Of a stretch of DNA of 64,000 nucleotides, positions 17,112 through 26,928 are shown piece after piece. Both the position numbers and the translations under genes were made by a program. Origin of the DNA: Celeribacter baekdonensis B30. GTDB taxonomy: Bacteria > Pseudomonadota > Alphaproteobacteria > Rhodobacterales > Rhodobacteraceae. The notes below the pieces were generated by a model, which had not been told where the DNA came from, did not search any database, and saw nothing but the letters and a program-made list of their open reading frames with translations. Numbering within the stretch: the first letter of the stretch is position 1; the number at the start of each line of letters is the position of its first letter. The DNA lies in NCBI RefSeq assembly GCF_000299875.1, contig NZ_AMRK01000004.1, forward strand, positions 186,001 through 250,000, in the 5' to 3' direction.

Positions 17112-17942
17112 TCAGAGGTTCAGATCAACCCAGATCGGAACGTGATCCGACGGTTTTGCCTTGGCGCGGGTATAGGCGTCGATCTGGCAATCGCGCAACA
17201 GGTCGGCGGCTTGCGGTGAGAGCAGGAAATGGTCGATGCGGATGCCATCGTTTTTGTCAAACGCACCGCCTTGGTAGTCCCAGAATGTGTAGGTGTTGGG
17301 GGCGTTGTTTTTGACCCGTAGCGCATCGGTAAAGCCGAGGTTCATCAAGCGGCGAAAGGCGGCGCGGGACTCGAGGCGAAACAGCGCATCGTCCTTCCAC
17401 GCCTCGGGGCGTTTGGCGTCCTCGGGCTGTGGGATCAGGTTGAAATCGCCCGCCATGAGAAAGGGCTGTTCTTCGCGCATCAGTTCAAGGGCGCGCGCCT
17501 CAAGGCGATCAAACCATTTGAGTTTAAAGTCATATTTTGAGCCAGGCACCGGCGCGCCCTCGGGGGTCAACTCCACTGGATTGCCATTCGGCAGGTAGAG
17601 CCCGCAAATGCGGATCGCCTGTGTGTCGCCAACCACCGTGGCCTCAATGTAGCGCGCTTCGATGTCGTCTGCGCCGTCGCGACCTGCACCTTCCGCGCCG
17701 GGTAAGCCGCGGGTGACGTCTTCGAGTGGGCGTTTGGACAGGAGAGCCACGCCGTTGAAGGATTTTTGGCCATGGGTTTCAACATTATAGCCCATGTCCT
17801 CAAAGAGGCCGCGCGGGAAGTTGTCGTCGACCGATTTGATCTCTTGCAAGATCGCCACATCGGGCTCGGCCTCTTTCAGCCACTCCTGCAACGCCTCGAC
17901 GCGGGCCTTGATGCCGTTGATGTTGAAACTGGCGATTTTCAT
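17112..17942 (-). CDS. xthA: Exodeoxyribonuclease III
   Basis: AP endonuclease and 3'-5' exonuclease of base-excision repair. The 276-residue EEP-fold protein has the expected motifs in order: KIASFNINGIKAR at the start, LQEIKS with the metal-binding Glu, YLPNGNPV, GDFNLIPQPEDAK, RIDHFLLS and a C-terminal SDHVPIWVDL with the catalytic Asp/His. The start at 17942 places the protein exactly at its conserved N-terminus; an in-frame upstream ATG would add 38 unlikely residues. It follows the HI0933-type flavoprotein gene by 59 bp on the same strand, so the two may form a transcription unit. Confidence 0.95.
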   Translation of the reverse strand: MKIASFNINGIKARVEALQEWLKEAEPDVAILQEIKSVDDNFPRGLFEDMGYNVETHGQKSFNGVALLSKRPLEDVTRGLPGAEGAGRDGADDIEARYIEATVVGDTQAIRICGLYLPNGNPVELTPEGAPVPGSKYDFKLKWFDRLEARALELMREEQPFLMAGDFNLIPQPEDAKRPEAWKDDALFRLESRAAFRRLMNLGFTDALRVKNNAPNTYTFWDYQGGAFDKNDGIRIDHFLLSPQAADLLRDCQIDAYTRAKAKPSDHVPIWVDLNL

Positions 17943-18001
17943 GTGCGTCTCCTCGTCTTTGACTCTTTGTATGGCGATGGGCGCGGAAGGGAAAGGAGGG
18001 A

Positions 18002-19186
18002 TCAGCCCCGATCTGCGATTGCGCGCCCACAGGCGGCGGCGGAGGCCCAGGCCCATTGGAAATTATAACCGCCAAGCCAGCCGGTGACATCGACAACTTC
18101 GCCGATGAAATAAAGCCCCGGCACGGAGTTGGTCTCCATGGTTTTGGAAGAGAGCGCGTCTGTGTTGACGCCGCCTAAGGTGACCTCGGCGGTGCGGTAG
18201 CCCTCCGATCCGGTGGGTTTGAGGGGCAGTGAGTGGATCAGATCGGCCAAAGCGTGCAGTTTGGCGTCGGATTGATCGGCGAGATTGCCCGTGAGGTTCC
18301 ATTTTTGCGCCAGAGCGGCGGCCAATTTGGTGGGGAACAACAGCGAGAGCGCCGTGTGCATTTGGCGGCGGCCATTCTCGGAGCGGGCGGCTTTGAGCGC
18401 GTCAAAGGCGGAACGGGCGGGCAAGAGATCGACGTGAATCTCTTCGCCCTCGCGCCAGTAATTTGACGCCTGCAACACCGCCGGGCCTGAGAGACCGCGA
18501 TGGGTGAACAAAAGCGCCTCATCAAAGGAGGTGCCGCCCGCTCCGACACGCGCGTCAAGCGCGGTGCCAGCCAAGGGCACGATCCAGTCCAAATCTTGCG
18601 GACCGAACGTGAGGGGCACCAAGCCGGGGCGGGTCTCGACGAGCGGCACGCCGAATTGTGCAGCGATCTGATAGCCCAATCCGGTGGCACCCATTTTGGG
18701 TATGGATTTGCCGCCGGAGGCGATCACCAGATGGCGCGTTGCAACCTCGCGCCTAGACAGAGACACGCGAAACTCTGTGCCATCATGCGTGACCTCGTCC
18801 ACGGTGGTGGAGAGGCGCAGATCGGCGGCGCGGGCCTCATGCAGAAGCATTTCGACAATGGCGGCGGATTTGCCGTCGCAAAACAATTGTCCGAGGGTTT
18901 TCTCATGCCAGGTGATGCCATGCTGGGCCAAAAGCTCGATGAAATCCCATTGGGTGTAGCGCGCCAAAGCGGATTTGGCGAAATGCGGGTTTTGCGACAG
19001 GTAATTGTCCGGCCCTGCGTCCAGATTGGTGAAATTACAGCGTCCGCCACCGGAAATCCGCACCTTTTCGGCGGGGCGTTTGGCGTGATCCACAACCAGC
19101 ACCCGTGCGCCTTTGGCGGCTGCAAATTTGGCGCAAAACAATCCTGCTGCGCCTGCACCGATGATGATCGTGTCAAACTGTTCCAT
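18002..19186 (-). CDS. HI0933/YhiN-family flavoprotein
   Basis: A 394-residue predicted FAD-binding oxidoreductase of unassigned substrate. The N-terminal FAD motif is DTIIIGAGAAGLFCAKFAA (residues 5-23), then the family-specific RISGGGRCNFTN (about 60-71), HLVIASGGKSIPKMGATG, and a C-terminal FAD-binding stretch (LYFIGEVVDVTGWLGGYNFQWAWASA). These match the HI0933 family, whose biological role is not settled. The start at 19186 has an AAGGAG ribosome site; an in-frame ATG 16 codons upstream has no good site. It is probably co-transcribed with xthA downstream. Confidence 0.85.
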   Translation of the reverse strand: MEQFDTIIIGAGAAGLFCAKFAAAKGARVLVVDHAKRPAEKVRISGGGRCNFTNLDAGPDNYLSQNPHFAKSALARYTQWDFIELLAQHGITWHEKTLGQLFCDGKSAAIVEMLLHEARAADLRLSTTVDEVTHDGTEFRVSLSRREVATRHLVIASGGKSIPKMGATGLGYQIAAQFGVPLVETRPGLVPLTFGPQDLDWIVPLAGTALDARVGAGGTSFDEALLFTHRGLSGPAVLQASNYWREGEEIHVDLLPARSAFDALKAARSENGRRQMHTALSLLFPTKLAAALAQKWNLTGNLADQSDAKLHALADLIHSLPLKPTGSEGYRTAEVTLGGVNTDALSSKTMETNSVPGLYFIGEVVDVTGWLGGYNFQWAWASAAACGRAIADRG

Positions 19187-19287
19187 GCCCGGCTCCTTGG
19201 TTGTGGTTTGAACAGGCAGGAGCGGATTTGGCAAGAGACGTGGCAGGATTTGCCCGATCTTTCATCTTCGGCCCCGATGTCTCAAAC

Positions 19288-19320
19288 GCAAACAGGCCCC
19301 GCGTGATGCGAGGCCTGTTC
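19288..19320 (-). terminator. Terminator of the secreted 120-aa protein gene
   Basis: AACAGGCC (19291-19298) pairs with GGCCTGTT (19312-19319), with an inner CGC/GCG extension. On the minus strand it is followed by a T-rich stretch, just after the stop at 19343. Confidence 0.75.
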
Positions 19321-19342
19321 ACTGCGCCTTGGGAGGGGCGAA

Positions 19343-19705
19343 TTACCCTTGGTTAAAGTCGCTGATCGTCGCTGTGGCCACGGGGGCCATGCCATCGACG
19401 CTCAAGACCACAAGCGCTTTTTGCGCCACGTTTGGCTGAAGTTGGACTTTCACGTTCTCATTGGCCCCGGCGTGAACCATTTCAGAGCCAAGAAGCGCGC
19501 CTTGGGTGCCGTCGGTGAAATCATAGATCGACACGGTGCCGCCATTATCGGCGCGTACAAGGTCCAGATTGATGACTGAGTTCGTATGCTCGTAGGTGCC
19601 CGGGATGATGTAATTGTAGGACATACCGGCGGCAAATGCGGCGGTGCCGGAGGCCAACGCGATGAGTGAAGCAGCGGCGAGGGTTTTGAGGGAATTGAAG
19701 GTCAT
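19343..19705 (-). CDS. Secreted protein of unknown function, 120 aa
   Basis: The N-terminus is a clear Sec signal peptide (LKTLAAASLIALASGTAAFAAG) with a likely AFA cleavage site near residue 25. The mature part of about 95 residues is beta-rich (YNYIIPGTYEHTNSVINLDL, VSIYDF) with no cysteine and no recognised domain. It has its own terminator and is preceded by more than 230 bp without another gene, so it is likely a stand-alone transcript. A periplasmic location is inferred. I do not recognise a family. Confidence 0.75.
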   Translation of the reverse strand: MTFNSLKTLAAASLIALASGTAAFAAGMSYNYIIPGTYEHTNSVINLDLVRADNGGTVSIYDFTDGTQGALLGSEMVHAGANENVKVQLQPNVAQKALVVLSVDGMAPVATATISDFNQG

Positions 19706-19875
19706 TGTCTTATCCTTTCCTGATCTTGTTTTACGAGCGGCGGATAACTGACAGGGTATATTCCGTCGTTGTGAAAGACAGGTGGGGGTGCCGCCCCGCG
19801 ATGTTAAGGGGTTGAAAGATCACAAGAAACGGAACGGTTTGTGAGGTGGCGTGTGCGTGCGGCTTGGTCCAGATA

Positions 19876-19909
19876 CCAAACGCCCCGCGTTTTGGCGCAG
19901 GGCGTTTGG
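19876..19909 (-). terminator. Terminator of erpA
   Basis: Ten-base perfect arms CCAAACGCCC (19876-19885) and GGGCGTTTGG (19900-19909) lie 32 bp after the erpA stop. The T-run on the minus strand is short. Confidence 0.7.
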
Positions 19910-19940
19910 ACAGGTCAAAGGTGTCGGTTTGCGGAGCGGA

Positions 19941-20273
19941 TCACATCGAAAACGAGGTGCCACAGCCACAGGACGAGGTCGCATTGGGGTTTTCAATCAC
20001 GAACCGCGCGCCGATCACCTCTTCGGTAAAATCAATCACGGCGTTTTCCAAAAATGGCAAAGACACCGGGTCAATCACCACCGTGCCGCCGGTGCCGGAC
20101 AACACAATGTCGTCGCTCGCAGGCTCGTCCAGCGTGATGTCATATTGAAATCCTGAACAGCCGCCACCCTCAACCGCGACGCGAAGCGCCTTGGACTCGC
20201 CCGTCGCCGCGTTGATCTCAGAGAGGCGTTCATAGGCGCGGGCGGTCACTTTTGGGGGCAGGGTGAGGGACAT
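19941..20273 (-). CDS. erpA: A-type iron-sulfur carrier (ErpA/IscA/HesB family)
   Basis: Delivers Fe-S clusters to apoproteins. The 110-residue protein has the family cysteines: one in GGGCSGFQY (about Cys39) and the pair in the C-terminal SSCGCGTSF (about Cys103 and Cys105). Start 20273 (MSLTLPPKVTARAYERL) is the conserved N-terminus; the longer reading to 20309 adds 12 unlikely residues. It is divergent from dgt, a gene pair I recall in many alphaproteobacteria. Whether it is ErpA or another A-type carrier cannot be settled by eye, since no isc or suf genes are nearby. Confidence 0.85.
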   Translation of the reverse strand: MSLTLPPKVTARAYERLSEINAATGESKALRVAVEGGGCSGFQYDITLDEPASDDIVLSGTGGTVVIDPVSLPFLENAVIDFTEEVIGARFVIENPNATSSCGCGTSFSM

Positions 20274-20485
20274 GATGCTACCTTTTGGTCTAAAGCGGCG
20301 GGAATTCACCGAATTTCAGCGATTTAAAGCAGAAACAAGGGATAACCCCGTGTCATCTGTTTGTTGTAGGGCTTGTCTCTTAATATAAGTGTGAAAAAGA
20401 TCATCGACAAGGACATGGCGCGGCAATGGCGCGAGAGACGTGCCATGCGACCGCTCGATCCGGTCATAGATAGCAGGACAGGCAG

Positions 20486-21658
20486 ATGTTGAAACCCTAT
20501 GCAAGCCAACCGTTTGAAACCCGCGGGCGGCTTTTCCCGGAAAAACTCTCGACCTTTCGCTCGCCGTTTCAACGCGACCGGGATCGGATCATTCATTCTT
20601 CGGCCTTTCGCCGCCTCAAACACAAGACCCAGGTCTTTGTCGAACATGAGGGCGATTATTACCGCACCCGTCTGACCCATTCGATCGAGGTGGCGCAGGT
20701 GGCGCGCACCTTGGCCGGGGCATTGGGGCTGAATGAAGGCTTGGCGGAGGCTGTGGCGCTGGCGCATGATCTGGGCCATTCGCCCTTTGGTCACACCGGC
20801 GAGGATGCGCTTGAACTGTTGATGGCGCCTTATGGCGGCTTTGATCACAACGCCCAGGCGCTGCGGATCGTCACCAAGCTGGAAAAGCACTACGCCGATT
20901 TTGATGGGCTGAACCTGACATGGGAAAGCCTTGAGGGGCTGGCCAAACACAATGGTCCGGTGATGGGGCCACATGCCGACCCGAAAAAGCACCCGGCGGA
21001 CGCGCCACTGCCCTATGCGCTCAAAGAGGTGAACGATCAGTTTGATCTTGAACTCTACACCTTTGCCAGTGCCGAGGCGCAGGTGGCGGCGATTGCCGAT
21101 GATGTGGCTTACAATCACCACGACCTGCATGACGGCTTGCGCGCGGGGTTGTTTACCGCCGCCGATTTGATGGAATTGCCGCTGACTGGCCCGGCTTACG
21201 CGGAGGTCGATCGCGACTATCCCGACCTTGATCCGCATCGGCGCGATCACGAGGCGCTGCGGCGGATTTTTGGTTATATGGTCGAGGATGTGATCACCAT
21301 TGCCACCAACCGTTTGGAGAGCGCCAAGCCCGAAACGGCGCAGGATATTCGCGAGATGGACCGCACGATCATTCGCTTTTCCAAACCGTTCTTTCAAAAC
21401 CTTAAAGCGATTAAATCGTTTTTGTTCAAACGGATGTATCGCGCTCCTACGGTGATCAAAGAACGCGAACGGGTGACGCATATGGTCAACACGCTGTTTC
21501 CTTTGTTCATGAAACAGCCCGAGCTGTTGCCCGAGGAATGGCGTCATGAGGTGGAGCTGGCGCAGAGCGATACGGAACTGGCTCGCATTGTTTTGGACTA
21601 TGTGGCCGGGATGACCGATCGCTTTGCCATTCAGGAATTTGAGCGGCTTTGTACCTAA
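20486..21658 (+). CDS. dgt: dGTPase-like HD-domain triphosphohydrolase
   Basis: Hydrolyses dNTPs to the deoxynucleoside and triphosphate. The 390-residue protein carries the N-terminal RDRDRIIHSSAFRRLKHKTQVF motif of the family, the HD metal ligands in RTRLTHSIEVAQVAR and ALAHDLGHSPFGH, and a distal Asp in VAAIADDVAYNHHDL. The length and the absence of the E. coli insertions fit the type-2 'deoxyguanosinetriphosphate triphosphohydrolase-like' group. It is followed by an antiporter gene after 48 bp. Confidence 0.93.
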   Translation: MLKPYASQPFETRGRLFPEKLSTFRSPFQRDRDRIIHSSAFRRLKHKTQVFVEHEGDYYRTRLTHSIEVAQVARTLAGALGLNEGLAEAVALAHDLGHSPFGHTGEDALELLMAPYGGFDHNAQALRIVTKLEKHYADFDGLNLTWESLEGLAKHNGPVMGPHADPKKHPADAPLPYALKEVNDQFDLELYTFASAEAQVAAIADDVAYNHHDLHDGLRAGLFTAADLMELPLTGPAYAEVDRDYPDLDPHRRDHEALRRIFGYMVEDVITIATNRLESAKPETAQDIREMDRTIIRFSKPFFQNLKAIKSFLFKRMYRAPTVIKERERVTHMVNTLFPLFMKQPELLPEEWRHEVELAQSDTELARIVLDYVAGMTDRFAIQEFERLCT

Positions 21659-21706
21659 GTCTGTGACGACAGAGCGCACACAAGACCACATGGGGGAAGG
21701 ACGATC

Positions 21707-23737
21707 ATGGCCACGGACACGATGACAGGGATGAACCCGGTGGAAGCCTTTGCGCTGGTCGGCGTTTTGGGTGTGGGCGCGCAATGGCTGGCGTGGCGAT
21801 TGAAGCTCCCGGCGATTGTTCTGATGCTGGCGGCGGGGCTGATTGTCGGGCCGGGCTTCGGGCTTTTACAGCCCGCGCGCGACATTGGCCCGGTGGTGCA
21901 ACCGCTGATTTCTCTGGCGGTGGCGGTGATCCTGTTTGAGGGCGGGCTGACGCTGGATCTGCATAAATTGGGTGACGCCAAACATGGCGTGTTCCGGCTT
22001 GTGGTTGTCGGCGCGCCTCTCGGGTGGCTGTTGTCGGCCTCGGCGCTGCATTGGGGTGCGGGGCTGGGCTGGGAGGCCTCGGCGGTGTTTGGCGGCATCA
22101 TGGTGGTCACGGGGCCAACGGTGATCGCGCCTTTGCTGCGACAGGCGAAACTCCAACGCCGTCCCGCGAACCTGTTGCAATGGGAGGCCATCGTCAACGA
22201 CCCGGTCGGCGCCTTGGCCGCCGTGTTGGCGTTTGAATTCGTGCTTGTGGGCCGCGAAGCCGAAAGCCTGTCTGCCGCACTCCTGCAATTGGGCTTTGGC
22301 ATCATTGTGGCGGGCGGCGTGGGGCTTTTGGCCGGGTTGGCAATTTCTTACACGTTCAGGCGGGCCTATGTGCCGGAATATATGAAGGTTCCGGTGTTGT
22401 TTGTGACCCTGTTGGCGACATTTGCCGTGCCCGATTTGATGCTGCATGAAAGCGGGCTTTTGGCCGTGACGGTGATGGGACTGGTGATCGCCAATGCCGA
22501 TTTGCCCTCCTTTGACGAGCTGCGCCGGTTCAAAGAACACGCAACGATCCTGTTGGTGTCGGGCGTGTTCATCCTCTTGGCCGCCTCGATGGATTTTGCC
22601 TCTCTGGGGCAATTGACCTGGCGGGCCGGACTGTTTGTGGCGCTGGTGATCCTGGTGGCGCGACCTGTGACCGTGCTGGTTGCTTTGATCGGAACCAAAT
22701 TGCCGCGCAATGAAAAGCTTTTGATCGCCTTCACGGGCCCGCGTGGCGTGGTTTTGGTCGCCGTGGCGGGGCTGTTTGGCGAACGTCTGGCCGCCGCAGG
22801 TGTCGAGGGTGCGGGCGTCATCGGGCCACTGGCCTTTGTCTTGGTTTTGGTCACGGTGGTGTTGCATGGGTTCACGCTGGCACCTTTTGCGCGTGCGCTT
22901 GGGCTGGCCTCGACGGGCAAGCCGGGGGTGTTGATTCTGGGTGGCTCGCGTTTCACCACTTCACTGGCCGAGGCGCTCAAGCGCGAGGACATCCCGGTGC
23001 TGATCGCCGATCCCAACCATGCACGCCTTGTGCGGCCGCGCGCGGCAAATTTGCCGGTGTTTTATGGCGATATTTTGGGCGAGGCGGCCGAAGACAGTCT
23101 TGAAATTCTGTCCTATGACACGTTGATCGCGGCCTCGGACAATGACGCCTATAACACCTTGGTTGCGACCGATTTTGGCTCGGAATATGGCCGCGAAAAC
23201 GTCTGGCAACTGGCTCGTGTGAAAGAGGGCAAAGCCCGCCACAGCCTGCCGACGCAATTGGGGGGGCGGCCCTTTGGGCTGGGTAAAACCTTTGGCGATC
23301 TGGATACGCTGATGCAAAGCGGTTGGCGGGTGTCGGTGACGACATTGAGCGAGGATTACGATTTCGAGACATGGAAATCCGATCGCAAAGGCGCGCTTTT
23401 GCTGGGCCGTTTGAAAGAGGACGGGACGTTTCGGCGGTTGCTGTCGGAGGATGCGGATATCCTGTTTCCGTTGCGCGCCGAAGCGGAGATTGACGCCTTG
23501 CCCGAAGAGCAGCGCGAGAGCGCGCGCGCGGCCCTCAAACGCCGCATGACAGAGGCGCGCGAGGCCGCATCGCGGGCGCGCGTGGCGGCAGGGGCGCGTC
23601 TTGTCGCCTTGGTGCCGCCCGAGGCCTCCGTACCCACCGCGCCGGAGATCGAAACCGTGAAAACAGTCGAAAAGCCGACAGCGGCGCGTGCAAATGCGGC
23701 CAAAACAGCCGCGAAAGCGCCGCCAAAACCCGCATAG
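21707..23737 (+). CDS. Cation/proton antiporter (CPA family) with a C-terminal RCK-like domain
   Basis: Exchanges Na+ or K+ for protons. The 676-residue protein has about twelve hydrophobic segments in residues 10-400, including [19 protein letters not shown] and the ion-site region around [22 protein letters not shown] (ND motif of the CPA1 group). A TrkA-N/RCK-like nucleotide-binding domain follows from about 408 ([20 protein letters not shown], then [17 protein letters not shown]). The last 80 residues are charged and end in an Ala/Lys/Pro tail. The RCK domain suggests regulation by nucleotide and perhaps K+ rather than Na+ transport; this is inference. A GGGGGAAGGA ribosome site precedes the ATG. 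Confidence 0.85.
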   Translation: MATDTMTGMNPVEAFALVGVLGVGAQWLAWRLKLPAIVLMLAAGLIVGPGFGLLQPARDIGPVVQPLISLAVAVILFEGGLTLDLHKLGDAKHGVFRLVVVGAPLGWLLSASALHWGAGLGWEASAVFGGIMVVTGPTVIAPLLRQAKLQRRPANLLQWEAIVNDPVGALAAVLAFEFVLVGREAESLSAALLQLGFGIIVAGGVGLLAGLAISYTFRRAYVPEYMKVPVLFVTLLATFAVPDLMLHESGLLAVTVMGLVIANADLPSFDELRRFKEHATILLVSGVFILLAASMDFASLGQLTWRAGLFVALVILVARPVTVLVALIGTKLPRNEKLLIAFTGPRGVVLVAVAGLFGERLAAAGVEGAGVIGPLAFVLVLVTVVLHGFTLAPFARALGLASTGKPGVLILGGSRFTTSLAEALKREDIPVLIADPNHARLVRPRAANLPVFYGDILGEAAEDSLEILSYDTLIAASDNDAYNTLVATDFGSEYGRENVWQLARVKEGKARHSLPTQLGGRPFGLGKTFGDLDTLMQSGWRVSVTTLSEDYDFETWKSDRKGALLLGRLKEDGTFRRLLSEDADILFPLRAEAEIDALPEEQRESARAALKRRMTEAREAASRARVAAGARLVALVPPEASVPTAPEIETVKTVEKPTAARANAAKTAAKAPPKPA

Positions 23738-23816
23738 CGCTGTGCATGGTGGGTCAATGCCGTTGACGCGCCGCGCGGGCGTGGTAAACCCGCCGCAAGA
23801 GATGGAGAGACCAAAG

Positions 23817-25535
23817 ATGAACCTGTTCGCCGATATCCGCGCCCTTGTGATCGACAGCCTGACTGGCCTTGTCTCCGATGGCGTCCTGCCCGAGGGGCTT
23901 GAGTTTGCCAATGTGGCGGTCGAGCCGCCGCGCGATGCGCTGCATGGCGATATGGCCACCAATGCGGCAATGGTGTTGGCCAAGCCGGCCAATCTGAAAC
24001 CGCGCGACATTGCCGATAAGCTGGCCGAAAAACTCGCCGCCGATCCGCGCATCGCCGCTGTGGATGTGGCGGGGCCTGGGTTTATCAACCTGCGGCTCGC
24101 CGATGGCGTATGGTCCGGGCTGGTCGAAGGCATTTTGGCGGCCAAAGGCTATGGCCGTTCCCCGATGGGCACGGGCACCAAGGTCAACGTCGAATATGTC
24201 TCCGCCAACCCGACCGGACCAATGCATGTCGGCCACACCCGCGGCGCGGTGTTTGGCGATGCTTTGGCGTCCTTGTTGGATTACGCGGGCTATGACGTGA
24301 CGCGCGAATATTACATCAACGATGGCGGCGCGCAGGTCGATGTTTTGGCGCGTTCGGTGTTTCAACGCTACCGCGAGGCCAATGGCCTGAACCCGGAAAT
24401 CGCCGAAGGGCTGTACCCTGGTGATTACCTTGTGCAGGTCGGCGAGGATTTGAAGGCCAAATACGGCGACACGTTGCTGGACCAGCCCGAAGAGGTCTGG
24501 TTGGCCGATGTGCGGGTCTTTGCCACCGACGCGATGATGGAGATGATCCGGGGTGATCTCAAAGCCCTGGGCGTTGAAATGGATGTGTTCTACTCGGAGA
24601 AATCTTTGTACAACACCGGGCTGATCGAGGCCGCGATCAAGGAATTGGACGAAAAGGGCCTGATCTATCGCGGTGTGTTGGAGCCGCCAAAGGGCAAGAT
24701 GCCCGAGGATTGGGAGCCGCGCGAACAGCTTTTGTTCAAATCGACTGCGCATGGCGATGATGTGGACCGTCCGATCCAAAAATCCGACGGCGCATGGACC
24801 TATTTCGCCCCCGACATCGCCTATCACTATGACAAGGTGAAACGTGGCTTTGACGAGATCATCGACGTGTTCGGCGCCGATCACGGTGGCTATGTCAAAC
24901 GGATGAAAGCGGCTGTGTCTGCCCTGTCCGATGGCAAGGTTGGCTGTGACATCAAGCTCATTCAATTGGTCAAACTGATCAAGAATGGCGAAGAGTTGAA
25001 AATGTCCAAACGTGCGGGCAATTTTGTCACCCTGCGCGATGTGGTTGAGGAAGTGGGCGCGGATGTCACCCGGTTCGTCATGCTGACCCGCAAAAACGAT
25101 GCCTCGCTTGATTTCGATTTCGACAAGGTGCTGGAACAGTCGAAAGACAACCCGGTGTTCTATGTGCAATACGCCCATGCCCGCGTGCGCTCTGTGCTGC
25201 GCAAGGCGGAGGAGGCGGGGGTGACCCTGACTGACACGCCGCGCTTTGATGATCCGGCAGAGATCGCCGTGGCGCGCAAATTGGCCGATTGGCCGCGTCA
25301 GGTCGAGATCGCCGCAAAGGGCCATGAGCCGCACCGCATCGCCTTTTATCTTTATGATTTGGCATCCGATTTCCACGCGCTGTGGAACAAGGGCAATGAC
25401 AATAGTGCCTTGCGGTTCTTGCAGGATGACCCCGCGCTGTCGGCGGCAAAAATTGCCCTACCGCGTGCCGTGGCCGTTGTGATTTCTGCAGGTCTTGCTA
25501 TTCTGGGGGTAACTCCGGCGGAAGAGATGCGTTAA
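23817..25535 (+). CDS. argS: Arginyl-tRNA synthetase
   Basis: Charges tRNA-Arg. The 572-residue class I enzyme has an N-terminal additional domain (residues 1-115), the HIGH motif as PMHVGHTRG near residue 138, the KMSK signature as [10 protein letters not shown] near 395, and a C-terminal anticodon-binding helical domain. Start 23817 gives the conserved [11 protein letters not shown]; the reading frame is open further upstream but that part overlaps the antiporter gene. It heads an argS-SPOR-nagZ-scpA-scpB cluster on the plus strand. Confidence 0.96.
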   Translation: MNLFADIRALVIDSLTGLVSDGVLPEGLEFANVAVEPPRDALHGDMATNAAMVLAKPANLKPRDIADKLAEKLAADPRIAAVDVAGPGFINLRLADGVWSGLVEGILAAKGYGRSPMGTGTKVNVEYVSANPTGPMHVGHTRGAVFGDALASLLDYAGYDVTREYYINDGGAQVDVLARSVFQRYREANGLNPEIAEGLYPGDYLVQVGEDLKAKYGDTLLDQPEEVWLADVRVFATDAMMEMIRGDLKALGVEMDVFYSEKSLYNTGLIEAAIKELDEKGLIYRGVLEPPKGKMPEDWEPREQLLFKSTAHGDDVDRPIQKSDGAWTYFAPDIAYHYDKVKRGFDEIIDVFGADHGGYVKRMKAAVSALSDGKVGCDIKLIQLVKLIKNGEELKMSKRAGNFVTLRDVVEEVGADVTRFVMLTRKNDASLDFDFDKVLEQSKDNPVFYVQYAHARVRSVLRKAEEAGVTLTDTPRFDDPAEIAVARKLADWPRQVEIAAKGHEPHRIAFYLYDLASDFHALWNKGNDNSALRFLQDDPALSAAKIALPRAVAVVISAGLAILGVTPAEEMR

Positions 25536-25662
25536 GTCAAAGCGCCCAAGGTCGGACCCCCGAGAGGGATTGGTGCAAAATGAGGGCATAGATCCTCATG
25601 CATCCCCTTAAGAGCAGTCAATAACCCGCAGAAAACAAAGCGGGAATCGGTATGAGGCGAAA

Positions 25663-26922
25663 ATGGCGCAGGATTTCCGGAACGGCCCCAATGCGGGCTA
25701 TCCTTCCCCCCGTGTGAACGGGAACTATGTCGCGGATAAGAACGGGACATATACTTACCGCGAAGCTCATCTGAGCCAGTCGCGCTCTTCAGGCGCGCAA
25801 AATTTTGGCGCGGCGACTGACCCGGACCGATATTTCACCGATCAGGATGTGCGGTTTGCGCCACAGTCTGGCGCGCAGTCCGGCTATCCGTCGGGTCAGC
25901 CGTCGGTGCAATATGCCGGACACCACGGCCATGCCCCGCAGGGTTTTTCCGCGCCGCAATCGCACTATGCGTCAGGACCGGACACCGGGCCAGCTTATGT
26001 CTATGACACCACGGGCGACGATGGCTCATCTGAAGGTTTTGAGCGTCCGAAACTCGGCAAGGCGCAATGGGCTGGCGCGGTGGTCTCGCTGGCGCTGGTG
26101 CTGGGTCTTGGGGTTTGGGGCTATCAATTGATGATGCGCGATGTGAACGGCGTACCGGTCATTCGTGCGCTCGAAGGCTCGGCGCGCATGGTGCCCGACG
26201 ATCCGGGCGGCCAATTGGCGATGCACCAAGGCTTGGCGGTCAATTCCGTCACGGCCGATGGCTCCGCCGCAGCACCTGCTGACAGTTTGATTTTGGCACC
26301 GCGCATTGCGACATTGAGCGACGAAGATCAACCGATGTCAGCGACCCAAACCGTTGTTTCGGCGTATGAGCCGGAAAACACCGCCTATTCGGTGCAACCG
26401 GAAGAGCCGGTTGTTGCCCCGGATATGACCACTGTCGCGGTTGAGGACGATCCGCTTGAACTGGACTCTGTCGAAGAGGTGGCCTCTGCCGCCGATGTGA
26501 TGCCTGAGACCTCGGGTATCGTCCATTCACCGCGTCCGAAACCGCGCCCTGTGCGGCTGGCGTCTTTGGCCAGCGTTCCAAGCACGTCTTCTGCCAGCCT
26601 TGAGGGCGTAGCGGGCGATATTTTGGCGGCGATTGGGGCGACCGATGAATTGGCCCCGAGCGAAGTGCCGACAGGCGCGCGTTTGGTGCAATTTGGCGCG
26701 TTTCAAAACGAAGAGATTGCGCGCAGCGAATGGGATCGTCTTTCGGGTCGGTTTGAGGACCTGATGGAAGGCAAATCGCGGGTGATCGAGCGGGCCGAAA
26801 GCGGCGGGACGACCTTTTACCGTCTGCGCGCCTATGGTTTTGCTGATGCGTCGGATGCCAACCGGTTCTGTGCCGCTTTGACCGCAATGAATGCGGCCTG
26901 TGTGCCCACGGTTCAGCGATAA
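25663..26922 (+). CDS. SPOR-domain membrane protein
   Basis: A 419-residue bitopic envelope protein. The N-terminal 130 residues are polar and Gln/Tyr/Pro-rich and should be cytoplasmic. A single membrane helix (AGAVVSLALVLGLGVWGYQL) lies at about 134-153, followed by a long acidic linker and a C-terminal SPOR domain (about 342-417: RLVQFGAFQNEEIARSEWDRL through FCAALTAMNAACVPTVQ) that binds denuded peptidoglycan at division sites. It sits between argS and nagZ, a cell-wall recycling enzyme, matching a peptidoglycan role. Specific function at the septum is inferred from the domain only. Confidence 0.88.
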   Translation: MAQDFRNGPNAGYPSPRVNGNYVADKNGTYTYREAHLSQSRSSGAQNFGAATDPDRYFTDQDVRFAPQSGAQSGYPSGQPSVQYAGHHGHAPQGFSAPQSHYASGPDTGPAYVYDTTGDDGSSEGFERPKLGKAQWAGAVVSLALVLGLGVWGYQLMMRDVNGVPVIRALEGSARMVPDDPGGQLAMHQGLAVNSVTADGSAAAPADSLILAPRIATLSDEDQPMSATQTVVSAYEPENTAYSVQPEEPVVAPDMTTVAVEDDPLELDSVEEVASAADVMPETSGIVHSPRPKPRPVRLASLASVPSTSSASLEGVAGDILAAIGATDELAPSEVPTGARLVQFGAFQNEEIARSEWDRLSGRFEDLMEGKSRVIERAESGGTTFYRLRAYGFADASDANRFCAALTAMNAACVPTVQR

Positions 26923-26928
26923 GCCGCG

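Noticed and set aside
23754-25376. Long open frame antisense to argS (540 residues)
   Set aside because: It is the mirror of a GC-rich gene with strong codon bias; its composition (His, Gln, Arg-rich, no domain) is typical of such shadows.
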